From Anaeromassilibacillus senegalensis (GTDB lineage: Bacteria; Bacillota; Clostridia; Oscillospirales; Acutalibacteraceae): DNA of 64,000 bases. The stretch lies in contig NZ_JAFBIT010000001.1 in NCBI RefSeq assembly GCF_021531715.1, forward strand, positions 310,001 through 374,000. Direction: 5' to 3'. The notes under the pieces were generated by a model. The model made no database searches, was not told where the DNA came from, and saw nothing but the letters and a program-made list of their open reading frames with translations. This document shows, one piece after another, positions 6,793-15,299 of this stretch (its first letter is position 1; every line of letters starts with the position of its first letter). A program made the position numbers and the translations under genes.

Positions 6793-8310
6793 ATGAAACT
6801 TCAAACTTATGATGAAACCCTTGAAGAGAAAATGTCAGAGTTTGACATATGGGTTACGCCCTCGCTTGGCGAAATTCGTGATATGCCGCAATTCAAAGTG
6901 AACTTAGACAACATGAAAAGCGGATTTGATTATATGGCACAAGTAACAGGGAATTTTGAATCGGTTTCAAGTTGTTCTTCGTCTGCTCTTGCTCAAAATA
7001 CTGTTCGGCTTATAGCAGGCGAACCCGACGACACAAAGCAGATAATTCTTAACTGCCTTTGCGGGGTACTGCTTCTTGTGACAGGCAAAACGGATAACAA
7101 TTTGAAATGCCAGTTCCCTTTATTGCTGCGCAATACCTACGGAATGAAAGAATACCCGCAAAAGAATAGCGCCGGGCGTTGGGTAAACAAACAGTTGCCG
7201 CGTACATTGCAGTTTGATGCGGTATCTAAAATCATTATTCAAGCAGATGGCAAAGCAGACTTTCAAGAAAAGTTCCTTGAAAGCTATTTTCATCTCATTA
7301 TTTCGGATGAAACATATGCAAAACAGTTATGGAGTTTGGGGACAGCGTACTATTCGCAAAAGCAAATAGGCAATGCAGAAGCATTACTTAGTCCTATTGT
7401 TGTTTTTCAGTCTCGCGGCTCTATAACAGCGACACAAGGACATATACCTGAAACAATTCTTCGTTCATATATGGCAGAATGGGGGCTTGAAGCGGGGACA
7501 GACTATAACACGCAAGATGTTGAAATTGGTCAACTGCTTGGCGATATTGAAGCAAACCCACAAATTAAAAAAAGAAAATACGATTTCATAATACCTTATC
7601 AATCAAGAGAAAGCGGCGCAAAAGTGTTCGTACAGAGTCAATTTTATGCCGGTGATTCTGGAAGCGTTTCGCACAAGGTCGTTGACCAAACCGACAGCAG
7701 CCGTGAAGTAACTCTTAAAAAGTACCCACAAGCCGTATTTGTTGAATATCTTGATGGGGCGGGCTATTTTTCGTCTTTGAATGGCGATTTAAGAAAAATG
7801 CTTGCGAAGCCTTCAACAAAGAATTTCATTCAAATTACTACGGCTCCATTAAAATTGCGCCGTGAATTGCAGGGAATCAATTTTCTTACTACACTGGAAA
7901 TCGAACATGCAATTTTGATGACAGGCGGTAAAAAAGTTGATGTAATAGAAAAATTACATAACGACGGCTATTCCGTTGATGAAATAGACACAGCATTGAA
8001 AGCGGCGATTAGAAATGCGGTGCTTTCGGATAATGACTTTTTGACTATTTCACGTGATAGGGAAAGCATTGTCAGGAAGTATTGCATTCTTGACACCATA
8101 GCAAACTATGGTCAGCCTATTCCGGCAGATAGCACAGCGGGTTATTTGACGGTTCCCGGATATTCAACGTATTGGGGATTGCTTCAAGCGGACGTAATAA
8201 AACGCGCTCTGGAAATTGCGCCCATGTTGAATTCACTTTGGCGTTCTCATTTAGAACCGTTTGATGATATTCAATGGTTACTGGAGAAAGGATTTGTTAA
8301 AACGAAATGA
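6793..8310 (+). CDS. Probable type II restriction endonuclease
   Basis: The 505-residue protein starts at ATG 6793 after AAAGGGG and overlaps the methyltransferase gene by 4 bp, the usual arrangement of a restriction-modification pair. Residues about 262-300 hold a likely nuclease core: YDFIIPY (Asp264), then KVFVQSQFYAGDSGSVSH with Gln281-x-Gln283, a plausible PD-(D/E)xK variant in which the acidic residue is replaced. The C-terminal part (VEYLDGAGYF...LRRELQGINF) looks like a conserved accessory domain. It is not a phage structural gene and fits as satellite cargo that kills competing phages. The exact specificity cannot be read. Confidence 0.7.
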   Translation: MKLQTYDETLEEKMSEFDIWVTPSLGEIRDMPQFKVNLDNMKSGFDYMAQVTGNFESVSSCSSSALAQNTVRLIAGEPDDTKQIILNCLCGVLLLVTGKTDNNLKCQFPLLLRNTYGMKEYPQKNSAGRWVNKQLPRTLQFDAVSKIIIQADGKADFQEKFLESYFHLIISDETYAKQLWSLGTAYYSQKQIGNAEALLSPIVVFQSRGSITATQGHIPETILRSYMAEWGLEAGTDYNTQDVEIGQLLGDIEANPQIKKRKYDFIIPYQSRESGAKVFVQSQFYAGDSGSVSHKVVDQTDSSREVTLKKYPQAVFVEYLDGAGYFSSLNGDLRKMLAKPSTKNFIQITTAPLKLRRELQGINFLTTLEIEHAILMTGGKKVDVIEKLHNDGYSVDEIDTALKAAIRNAVLSDNDFLTISRDRESIVRKYCILDTIANYGQPIPADSTAGYLTVPGYSTYWGLLQADVIKRALEIAPMLNSLWRSHLEPFDDIQWLLEKGFVKTK

Positions 8311-9056
8311 GCGTAAAAGATATTATCTTTGAATCAATAGACAAACAAGGGGTTGCAATATTACCGCCTATGGATGTTTTTGATTCTATCAACCTTTTGA
8401 AAACAGAACAAATACATGTTGCCTGTACGATGCTCGATCCTTGGTATAACAAGGGAAAAGGCGATGTATTACCTACCGATGAATATGACGCTTTTATACA
8501 GCAGTTGTTGGAAAATTCCGGAGAAATATCAGACTTGTTATATCTTTGGGGATTCCCGGAAGTAATTGGGCCATATGTAAGATATGCCCCTAAAGATTTT
8601 TATATGGTATCATGGTTGACGTGGTACTATAAAAATTGTCCTTCCGTTATTCGCGGGTGGCGTTCAAGTCAGAACGCTTGCATTCAATTTATGCGTCATG
8701 GTTATGCGTTGCATCCTGAACATTTTTTGAACGAAACGCAAAAGGAAAAATTTGAATCAGGGAAAATGCGCTTTGTTCCGGGGCCTCCCAGTGTTATTGA
8801 ATCACCCTTAATTATTGGTTTTGTTGGGAAAAAGGAACAAACAGGGCATCCGTCTCAAAAACCTGAAGCCGTATTTGATAAACTGTTGCTTATGGCAATG
8901 GCTGATAATCAAATAGTATTTGACCCTATGGCGGGTTCAGGAACAACGGGTGCATCTGCTACGAAAAACGGTTTTCGGGCAATTCTTTGTGATAAGAATG
9001 AAGAATATATTTCTCTTATGGAAAATCGACTTAATGTGAAACGTATTTCCATATAA
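8307..9056 (+). CDS. DNA methyltransferase (beta-class N4-C/N6-A) of the R-M pair
   Basis: The protein has 249 residues. The catalytic motif IV DPWY is at 44-47, near the N-terminus, and the SAM-binding motif FDPMAGSGTTG is at 205-215, near the C-terminus. This IV-before-I order marks beta-class amino-methyltransferases that make N4-methylcytosine or N6-methyladenine. HPSQKPEAVFDKLL before motif I is typical of the family. It overlaps the nuclease gene (ATGA) and should protect the host and the island DNA from it. Confidence 0.85.
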   Translation: MSVKDIIFESIDKQGVAILPPMDVFDSINLLKTEQIHVACTMLDPWYNKGKGDVLPTDEYDAFIQQLLENSGEISDLLYLWGFPEVIGPYVRYAPKDFYMVSWLTWYYKNCPSVIRGWRSSQNACIQFMRHGYALHPEHFLNETQKEKFESGKMRFVPGPPSVIESPLIIGFVGKKEQTGHPSQKPEAVFDKLLLMAMADNQIVFDPMAGSGTTGASATKNGFRAILCDKNEEYISLMENRLNVKRISI

Positions 9057-9074
9057 CAGAAAGGCGGTGTCATT

Positions 9075-9548
9075 ATGTCGAAACCTTTTCATGTGATCGC
9101 AACGCCGGACGAAAACGGTTATACGGTTACTATTCCCGAAAACCCGAATGTTTCCGCCCGCTGCGCGGATGCTGCCGACATTGTACCGACAGCGACAGCA
9201 GCAAAGGAACAGGACGAACAGAATAGGCATGAAAAAACCGCCGTCTGTCCGAAATGCGGAAAGACATATACAGGTTATCCGGCAATGTCACGGACAGACA
9301 ACAAAACGGAAATCTGCCCGGAATGCGGAACCCGTGAAGCGTTGGACGCTGCCGGGGCTGGCAAAGCAGAACAGGACAGAATAATAGCAGAAATACAGAA
9401 AGCCGCGGCGCGGGCGTTTAAGCCTGCCGTTTGCAATATAAGGTCAGATCGCTTTTGTAACCCTCGAAAACGTCCACGCGGACGATATTATACTTTACGC
9501 CTTTATACAGTATCACGTTTTCGGTCGTTATGTCTGTGCGGTAATTGA
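9075..9548 (+). CDS. Zinc-ribbon satellite/phage protein with a run-on tail
   Basis: AAAGGCGG precedes the ATG at 9075. CPKC (about residues 58-61) and CPEC (about 80-83) form a zinc ribbon; the TGYPAMSRTDNKTEICPECGTREAL segment, taken in two halves, is a pattern common in small proteins of Firmicutes phages. Family members usually end soon after the segment equivalent to AEIQKAA. Here the frame continues about 40 residues into the complement of the convergent head-closure gene, with Arg/Cys-rich sequence that looks out of frame. The natural stop was probably lost when cargo was joined to the head module near 9415. Confidence 0.6.
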   Translation: MSKPFHVIATPDENGYTVTIPENPNVSARCADAADIVPTATAAKEQDEQNRHEKTAVCPKCGKTYTGYPAMSRTDNKTEICPECGTREALDAAGAGKAEQDRIIAEIQKAAARAFKPAVCNIRSDRFCNPRKRPRGRYYTLRLYTVSRFRSLCLCGN

Positions 9549-9726
9549 TAACAAACATTACTTCTTCCGTGGTCTGCGTCGTCACTCTGTAAATCTCATT
9601 CCCGGAAAGCTGCCGGAAATATGCCCATACCGTCGCAATGGTCACGGTTTCCTTTTTATGGTTCCCGTACTTGTCCGTAACGTATTGAACGCCCTGTATA
9701 TCTATTTTCTTGTCTTTCAGCTTCAT
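9418..9726 (-). CDS. Phage head closure protein
   Basis: This 102-residue protein has the small beta-rich head-closure/head-tail-joining fold pattern: VWAYFRQLSGNEIYRV (about 33-48), FVINYRTDITTENVILYKGVKYNIV (about 58-82, given in parts) and a final LTLYCKR strand. Such proteins seal the portal after packaging and form the tail attachment site. It is the last gene of the head operon and its 3' end overlaps the convergent zinc-ribbon ORF. Having this gene but no tail genes suggests that finished heads take the tails of a helper phage. Confidence 0.85.
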   Translation of the reverse strand: MKLKDKKIDIQGVQYVTDKYGNHKKETVTIATVWAYFRQLSGNEIYRVTTQTTEEVMFVINYRTDITTENVILYKGVKYNIVRVDVFEGYKSDLTLYCKRQA

Positions 9727-9740
9727 GCCGCTGCCCCCTT

Positions 9741-11384
9741 TCAGATCGCGGTTGTATATTCGTTGTAATGCTCATACAGGCCGACGTAACAATCAAGCAG
9801 CGCCGCCGTTCCGTCAATGCGCTGTTTCGGTGATTGGTTCTTGATTGGAACTATATTTCCGTTTCGGTCGGTCTGTATGCCCGTATTGGTCAGGCACCAT
9901 TTCAGAACGGGGTTATTGTTGTATACGACTTTGTGTGCCTGTAAGTCTGCCCCTAACATCTGCATAGGCAGGGAAAGGGTTTTCGCGCCCTGTATGCAGC
10001 GAACCATATTGAAACCCTGCATTTGCATTTCTTCCACGAAATACCGGGCGGAATAGCTGTCATAATATACCCATGCCGGGAACAGGTCGTATTGCTTCAC
10101 GGTTTCAAGAAACCATGCTGTCACGTCGGAATAATTGATGCTGTTCCCGTCGCAAAGGCGTAATAAGCCCCGGTCGAACCATTTGTCATAGGGGATTTTG
10201 TCTTGCTGCACGCGTTCCGTCAGGCGGTCGGCAGGTATCCAGTACATTTGTGTTATATACTTGTGATCGTCGCCCCGGCGCATGAACAGCAGGCTTGCAC
10301 AAGTCAGGTCTGTTGTTATGGACAGGTCAACGCCGCCGATACAGTACGCGCCCCGGAACTGTTCAAGGTCAAACGTGGTTTCATTGTTTATGTCGTCAAA
10401 GGAAAGCCACGCTGTTTTTACCGTTTCCCGGACGTTGAATTCTTTACACAGAACGCCGGAAAGTTCATTCCGGTTCTGCTTTGCCCGGTCAACTTTCGCG
10501 GTCAGGTCGTCCGTTTTCTTGATGCTGCCTAATGCCGGGTTAGCTTTCGCCCATGCTGCCGGGTCTGTCCATTCGCTGCGGTCGTCCAGTTCGTACAGAA
10601 CAGGCAGGAAATGGGGGTCTGTAATAGCCCCGTCCGCCACGCTTGCCGCGTATGAATACATATCGTCAAATATACATTCCCGGACGGTTCCGGCGGTCGT
10701 TATCATAATAAGCAGCGGTTGGCGACGTGCCGCCATGCTCTGCCGCATGACTTCATAAAGGTTCCTGTCCTTTACGCCGTGCAATTCGTCCATGATAACG
10801 AATGAAGCGTTTAACCCGTCCAGCGTGTCAGAATTGCGGGCAAGGGGCTGAAACTTTGACATTGTGGGTTCATAGTACAGATCGCTTTTGCGCTTCCTGA
10901 AATGCTTTGACAGCGCCGGGGACTGCTTTATCATGTTATGCGCTTCATCGAACAATAAACGCGCCTGCGCGTATTTGGTCGCGGTGCTGTAAACCTCTGC
11001 GCCGCCCTCGCCGTCGCTTGTCAGCATATACAGGGCAAGCCCCGCAAGCAGCGTTGATTTGCCGTTTTTACGCCCCACAAGAAAGAAACTTTCCCGGTAC
11101 TGCCTGCACCCGCTGTCACGGTCTACAAAGCCATACAGGGCTTGTATATAGGCTTTTTGGAACAGTTCAAGGGAAATACTATGCCCCGCCCATTCGCCTT
11201 TTGAATGCTTGCAGAAACGTTCTATAAAGGCAATAGGACGATTAGCGCGGGTTTCGTCAAAGATATATTGCCCGGACGTTTCGGCGGTCGCTGCTGCAAG
11301 ACGGGCATATACCTGTTTTACCCGTCTTGAAACAACGATTTTCCCGGACTGTATCAAGTTGTTGTATTCTGTGATGTAGTTCAT
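9741..11384 (-). CDS. terL: Terminase large subunit
   Basis: The 547-residue protein is the ATP-driven DNA-packaging motor. The ATPase domain has Walker A GRKNGKST (104-111) and a Walker B/catalytic region SFVIMDELHG near residue 200. The C-terminal RNase H-like nuclease domain includes CIGGVDLSITTDLT with the first active-site Asp. The length is normal for this phage family. It overlaps the upstream small gene by 4 bp (ATG/TGA coupling). Together with the HNH gene it points to cos-type packaging, by analogy with related phages. Confidence 0.93.
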   Translation of the reverse strand: MNYITEYNNLIQSGKIVVSRRVKQVYARLAAATAETSGQYIFDETRANRPIAFIERFCKHSKGEWAGHSISLELFQKAYIQALYGFVDRDSGCRQYRESFFLVGRKNGKSTLLAGLALYMLTSDGEGGAEVYSTATKYAQARLLFDEAHNMIKQSPALSKHFRKRKSDLYYEPTMSKFQPLARNSDTLDGLNASFVIMDELHGVKDRNLYEVMRQSMAARRQPLLIMITTAGTVRECIFDDMYSYAASVADGAITDPHFLPVLYELDDRSEWTDPAAWAKANPALGSIKKTDDLTAKVDRAKQNRNELSGVLCKEFNVRETVKTAWLSFDDINNETTFDLEQFRGAYCIGGVDLSITTDLTCASLLFMRRGDDHKYITQMYWIPADRLTERVQQDKIPYDKWFDRGLLRLCDGNSINYSDVTAWFLETVKQYDLFPAWVYYDSYSARYFVEEMQMQGFNMVRCIQGAKTLSLPMQMLGADLQAHKVVYNNNPVLKWCLTNTGIQTDRNGNIVPIKNQSPKQRIDGTAALLDCYVGLYEHYNEYTTAI

Positions 11385-11623
11385 ACCGGGGTATTGAATG
11401 CGGTCAGGGGGTCAACCTCGGTTTCCGCCTGTACACGCTTTTCCTGTTCCGCGCACAGCTTCAAATACTGTTTCTGCACGGGCAGACATACCCGGAAAAG
11501 CCGGGTGTATTCGTCCGTGTCGCCGTTGTTCCTTGCAGCGGCGATTTCATTTTGCAGGAATAGTAATTCATCATTCAGGAAATTGATTTCCTGCTGTAAT
11601 TCCTGCTCATAGCTTTCATTCAT
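11381..11623 (-). CDS. Small helical protein between HNH and terminase
   Basis: The 80 residues are almost entirely helical, with the coiled-coil-like segment ELQQEINFLNDELLFLQNEI near the N-terminus. It overlaps both neighbours by a few bases, so the head operon is tightly coupled here. It lies where a small terminase subunit is expected but is shorter than usual members and lacks a recognisable DNA-binding motif. It could be a reduced TerS or a packaging accessory factor. Confidence 0.55.
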   Translation of the reverse strand: MNESYEQELQQEINFLNDELLFLQNEIAAARNNGDTDEYTRLFRVCLPVQKQYLKLCAEQEKRVQAETEVDPLTAFNTPV

Positions 11624-11837
11624 GGTCGTTTTCCTCGCTTTCTTCTTTCATAAGCTGCAATAATGCAAGCTGCGCGGGAACGTATGCCTGCAATAATGCG
11701 GCGGTTTCCTCGTCCGCGAAACTTTCAAATTTCGCCTGCCTGTCCAGTTCTTCGCGGAACCTGCGCACGGTGTTGTAAAGGGTAACAACGGCGCGTTCCC
11801 GTTCTGCCTGATATGCTTCAATCAAAGACTGTTTCAT
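11616..11837 (-). CDS. Small helical protein downstream of HNH
   Basis: The 73-residue, charged, helical protein (ERERAVVTLYNTVRRFREEL, then an acidic C-terminus EESEENDHE) overlaps its neighbours on both sides. No family is recognised. With the next gene it occupies the position of the small terminase, and one or both may carry that role. The overlap pattern supports a real gene. Confidence 0.5.
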   Translation of the reverse strand: MKQSLIEAYQAERERAVVTLYNTVRRFREELDRQAKFESFADEETAALLQAYVPAQLALLQLMKEESEENDHE

Positions 11838-12133
11838 AGCTTTTTCTTTCCTTTCTGAATAAGGTTTCCGTTTTCATCAAAGGCAAGCCCCGCCGCCGTT
11901 GCGCCGCCCTGTCCGAAATGCTCCGCATTGTGACAGTTCATGCAAAGGGCTTCAAGGTTGCCGGGGTTTAGTGATATTTCCGGGTCAAGCACGTTTTCGG
12001 CGGTCAGGTATATTTTATGATGGGCGATTTCGGCAGGCTGTCCGCAACGTTCACAAATGTAATGCTTCGACATAAGGAACGCTTTGGACAGTCGCCGCCA
12101 TGCTTTCCCGTGGTAGAACTGCGCCCGCGTCAT
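11834..12133 (-). CDS. HNH endonuclease
   Basis: The true start is the ATG at 12133, which overlaps the stop of the connector gene (ATGA); the longer open frame has no binding site. The 99 residues carry CERCGQPAEIAHHKIYL (zinc Cys pair plus His-His catalytic core) and NLEALCMNCHNAEH (final HNH His with the second Cys pair). HNH proteins of this kind sit beside terminase genes of cos phages and assist TerL in cutting cos ends. It is common in capsid-forming satellites. Confidence 0.88.
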   Translation of the reverse strand: MTRAQFYHGKAWRRLSKAFLMSKHYICERCGQPAEIAHHKIYLTAENVLDPEISLNPGNLEALCMNCHNAEHFGQGGATAAGLAFDENGNLIQKGKKKL

Positions 12134-12405
12134 GCCTGCGCCCGTTCTGCCGACAGCGCTTTCAAAAGGCTGTCGATAACCCTTTGCAGCTTGTCCGTTT
12201 CGGCATTGTCGCCGTAATACCATAGTTGAAGCAGGAACCGCCCCGCCGCCTGCGCTAAGGGGGAATATTCCCCATTTACTGCCGTGTAACCCGTCGTCGC
12301 TTCAAGATAGGGCGGAACAGCGGACAGCAAAGCAAAAATCATTGCGTCGTTGTCGCTGCCGTCTATCCGTAAAATGTCGCGGGCTTCTTCAATCGTGAAA
12401 ATCAT
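12130..12405 (-). CDS. Head-tail connector protein
   Basis: This 91-residue helical protein starts FTIEEARDILRIDGSDNDAMI and ends LQRVIDSLLKALS, the pattern of gp6-like connector/adaptor proteins that form a ring below the portal. The stop overlaps the HNH start. It follows the capsid gene, as in HK97-type head modules. Confidence 0.8.
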   Translation of the reverse strand: MIFTIEEARDILRIDGSDNDAMIFALLSAVPPYLEATTGYTAVNGEYSPLAQAAGRFLLQLWYYGDNAETDKLQRVIDSLLKALSAERAQA

Positions 12406-12438
12406 TTTGCTTTGCCGTCCTTTCCGGGCAAGGCGGCA

Positions 12439-13926
12439 TTACGCCGCCTGTACCTCTACTTTGACGAACGCGCCCGGAACAATGGGCTTGCCGTCCGCGA
12501 TGCACAACGCCCGGTAATCAATCAGGCCGCTTGTAAAGCCGCTTTCGCGGGAAACCTCGATTGCCACGCCCTGCGGGATGTTCACGCCGTAATAGCGGAA
12601 ATTCCCGAAAAGGATTGTTCCGGCGGGGATATTGTCGTCAAGTACGATTTCAAAACCGAACAGACGACGAACGCCGCCGCGCTCCGGGTCGGTGAAGAAA
12701 TAACGGTTTTCGTCGTCTTTGAGCGGGTACACGCTGCCGAACAGGGTTGCCGTGGACATTGCGAACTTTGCGCCGCCTGCATATCCGGCAGGCAGCAGGG
12801 CGACGGCTGCAAGCAGGTTGTCGGCGGTCAGTTCCGTTGTCTGAATGCGGTTTTTGTTGTTCCACGTAATGCCGGACAGAATGCCCGTGGGCTGTCCGTT
12901 GCCCGTGCCGGAAACGATAGCCGCGCCGATTGCGTCCGCAATGCAGCTTTTCAGTTCGTCGGTCAGATAGCGTTCAAACGCTGCTGTGTCCATGCGCTTA
13001 ACGGCGGCGGACATGGACAGGATTTTGATAAGTTCCCGCCCGGTGAACGTCACGGCGGCGGTCGTTACGTTCTTGCGCTCCACGGCTGCGCCCTCGGTGT
13101 GCCATGCTGCCGCGTCCGTCGGTGTTCCGACAGGGACGGAAAGATTGTTCGGGACAGAGAACAGGCGGATTTCGTTATACAGCCCGTTCACGCCCCGCGC
13201 CTGCTTCACAACTTCATTCAGGGTTGTGGTAGGGATAACGGCGGCGGAATTGGACAGGGTGTTGAAAGCGTCTGCGCGTTTCTCTGCCTGTGCTGCCGCA
13301 AATGCGCGGTTTTCCCCGTCGGTCAGTTCCTTGCCCAACAGGGACTTATAAAAGGCGCTGCGGTATTCCGGGGTGTTGTGGGTGTCGGTGTTGATGCTGC
13401 CTTTTTCAAGGCTTGCGGTGATCGGATTAAAATTGCTCATGGTCTTTTCTTCCTTTCCGGCTCTCGCCTGTACGTTGGTTTGTGTGTATGCGGCATAATT
13501 TACGATGCTGATTTCGTAAATTTTGCTGATTTGGGTAATTGTCCGGGTCTGCGTCTGTTCGTCAAAGGTATAGTTGCCAATGTCGAACGCAAAGGACATT
13601 TGCGACAGGTCGCCACGCTTGACGGCTTCATATACCGCCCGTGCCTGCTCTGTGTCCGGCAGTTCTGCCGACATTTCAAGCCCCTGTTCTGTGACGGTCA
13701 GGGAAAGGGTTTTCGGGCTTCTCGCAAGGGGTATCTGTCCGCCGTCGTGATTGGTAATCAATACAATGTCGTCAAGGTCAAGCCCGCGCAATGCGTCCGG
13801 GGCGATAACCTCTTTGATTCCGCCTATATCGGCGGCCTGATTGAATACCACGGCAACGCCCGTCAGGGTCAGGGGCTTTTCTGCCGCCCGGACTTTATAA
13901 CAACGGGTCTGCTTCTCATTCTTCAT
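12439..13926 (-). CDS. Prohead protease-major capsid fusion protein
   Basis: Residues 1 to about 155 are an HK97-type prohead protease (LTGVAVVFN, catalytic His60 in TNHDGG, Ser111 in LSQMSFAFDI). Residues from about 163 are an HK97-fold major capsid protein (SGTGNGQPTGIL, FSVPNNLSVPVG, C-terminal IDYRALCIADGKPI). In most phages these are separate genes. An internal ATG at 13440 (Met163) has GGAAAGGAAG upstream, so a free 333-residue capsid protein could also be made. That would give a few fused protease molecules among many capsid subunits. The frame is continuous in the given sequence. Confidence 0.88.
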   Translation of the reverse strand: MKNEKQTRCYKVRAAEKPLTLTGVAVVFNQAADIGGIKEVIAPDALRGLDLDDIVLITNHDGGQIPLARSPKTLSLTVTEQGLEMSAELPDTEQARAVYEAVKRGDLSQMSFAFDIGNYTFDEQTQTRTITQISKIYEISIVNYAAYTQTNVQARAGKEEKTMSNFNPITASLEKGSINTDTHNTPEYRSAFYKSLLGKELTDGENRAFAAAQAEKRADAFNTLSNSAAVIPTTTLNEVVKQARGVNGLYNEIRLFSVPNNLSVPVGTPTDAAAWHTEGAAVERKNVTTAAVTFTGRELIKILSMSAAVKRMDTAAFERYLTDELKSCIADAIGAAIVSGTGNGQPTGILSGITWNNKNRIQTTELTADNLLAAVALLPAGYAGGAKFAMSTATLFGSVYPLKDDENRYFFTDPERGGVRRLFGFEIVLDDNIPAGTILFGNFRYYGVNIPQGVAIEVSRESGFTSGLIDYRALCIADGKPIVPGAFVKVEVQAA

Positions 13927-15046
13927 TTGTGTTTACCTCGCTTTCTTCAAGTTGGTATGCGTCCGCTTTTTCGGCGGAAACATAGTTCAGGGATTGCAAA
14001 CGCCTGTCGCCGTCCTCGACGGGCGGTAATGCCAACAAATGCCGCGCTTCGTTTACGGTCATAAGCCCTAACGGGGCGGCTTCATGCAGCAGCTTGATTT
14101 TTGTTTCTGCGCTTGAAAACTCGATGCGCTCCGCCGTGAACGTGATCGCCGCGCCGCTTTTCAGGTGGAATTCCTGCGATAGCTGCAAGGCGAACGGTTC
14201 AACAATGCTTTCATAAAACGCGCTGAATTCGTTTTCCGTATAGCTGCCGGAAATGATTTTTCCGTTTACGCCTAAATAGTCGTAAATCTGCCTGTTCACG
14301 GCTTCAATCTGTTCTTGCGGGATGCTGTACGGGGTTACATTGGTAGGAACAAAGTCAAAGCGTTGGTCAGTCGCCGCCACGCCGCCGGAATTCGCCGGGT
14401 TGAAATAGTCGGCAACGAACTGTTCCTTTTCCGTTTTCACCTGCGCCGGGTTGACAAGCGACGTAAATTTCAGAACGCCGCGAATGCTTGTTCCGTTCTT
14501 TACGCTTGCCGCAATGCCCTGTGTCAGCGTTTCCGCCGTGTCAAGCAGGGGGAACAATGGCGCGTTCCCGTCGCCTAACAGATCGTTAGTCAGGAAATGC
14601 CGCCGTAAATGGACTATATCGGCATAGGGGAACAAAACCTGTCTGCCGTCCGGGAACAGGCAGTCAAGGTATAATGCGCTGTCTGTACCGGGGACGAACT
14701 CGACGCTTTGCGGGGTGATCGGGTAAACCGCTGTGATTCGCCCGCCGTCGTCACGGGCAAGCAGCAGGAACGCATTATTGTTCGTGAAGTATGCTGCCGC
14801 TGTTTTATATAGCAGGTCATACCCGGACATATAGGCGTTCGGGGCGGTGTTCAGCAGGGTTTCAAGCCCGCTGTCGTCGCTGTGCGCCTGCAATTTCGCC
14901 GCGTGTCTGCCGATAGCGTCCACGGCTGCCCGGAATACCGCGTTTCCGTATGCCGTGCCGCTGAAACTGGAAAATGTGTTGTTTATTTCAATCACAGCTT
15001 GCGGCGGTTTCTGTTTCTGCCGGAACAGGCTTGATAAAATGCTCAT
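13916..15046 (-). CDS. Portal protein
   Basis: The 376-residue HK97-type portal shows the expected N-terminus (SSLFRQKQ...NAVFRAAVDAIGRHAAKL), the ALYLDCLFPDG/DIVHLRRHF wing region and the DYLGVNGKIISGSYTENEFSAFYES stem segment (in two parts). The dodecameric portal would nucleate the head, hold TerL during packaging and bind the connector. It overlaps the protease-capsid gene by 11 bp and is the first gene of the head operon after the origin. Confidence 0.92.
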   Translation of the reverse strand: MSILSSLFRQKQKPPQAVIEINNTFSSFSGTAYGNAVFRAAVDAIGRHAAKLQAHSDDSGLETLLNTAPNAYMSGYDLLYKTAAAYFTNNNAFLLLARDDGGRITAVYPITPQSVEFVPGTDSALYLDCLFPDGRQVLFPYADIVHLRRHFLTNDLLGDGNAPLFPLLDTAETLTQGIAASVKNGTSIRGVLKFTSLVNPAQVKTEKEQFVADYFNPANSGGVAATDQRFDFVPTNVTPYSIPQEQIEAVNRQIYDYLGVNGKIISGSYTENEFSAFYESIVEPFALQLSQEFHLKSGAAITFTAERIEFSSAETKIKLLHEAAPLGLMTVNEARHLLALPPVEDGDRRLQSLNYVSAEKADAYQLEESEVNTNEE

Positions 15047-15154
15047 TGGTCAAAACTCCTTTCCTGAAATTGTTTTTTTCTCTGCGGGGGAAAAGAAAGC
15101 CCCTGCACCGTTGCCCGGTGCCTGCCGTCAGGGGCTTGCCCCGGGGGTGTCTGT

Positions 15155-15274
15155 GTTAGGGCTGTTAGGGTGGTTAGGGTAACTTTCCCTATATTGATTT
15201 TTTAGTACACCCTATACCTGTGTAGTGTGTTATCAAAAATGCTCATTATAGGAAGTTACCCTAACTGCCCTAAC
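15155..15274. other. Putative replication origin of the satellite (inverted iterons)
   Basis: GTTAGGG begins at 15155, 15164 and 15173 (step 9). CCCTAAC begins at 15259 and 15268. They flank about 79 bp of A+T-rich DNA that starts GTAACTTTCCCTATAT. Direct iterons on both sides, inverted around an A+T-rich melting region, is the origin plan known from SaPIs, where the initiator helicase binds. The site lies directly downstream of the VapE-type primase/helicase gene. Confidence 0.7.
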
Positions 15275-15299
15275 TTTCGCCCGCCTGCGCCCGCTGCCG

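Noticed and set aside
12412-14064. 550-codon plus-strand frame in the island head module
   Set aside because: It is the complement of the protease-capsid gene, which carries unmistakable HK97 motifs; the product is Cys/Arg-rich and unlike any protein.
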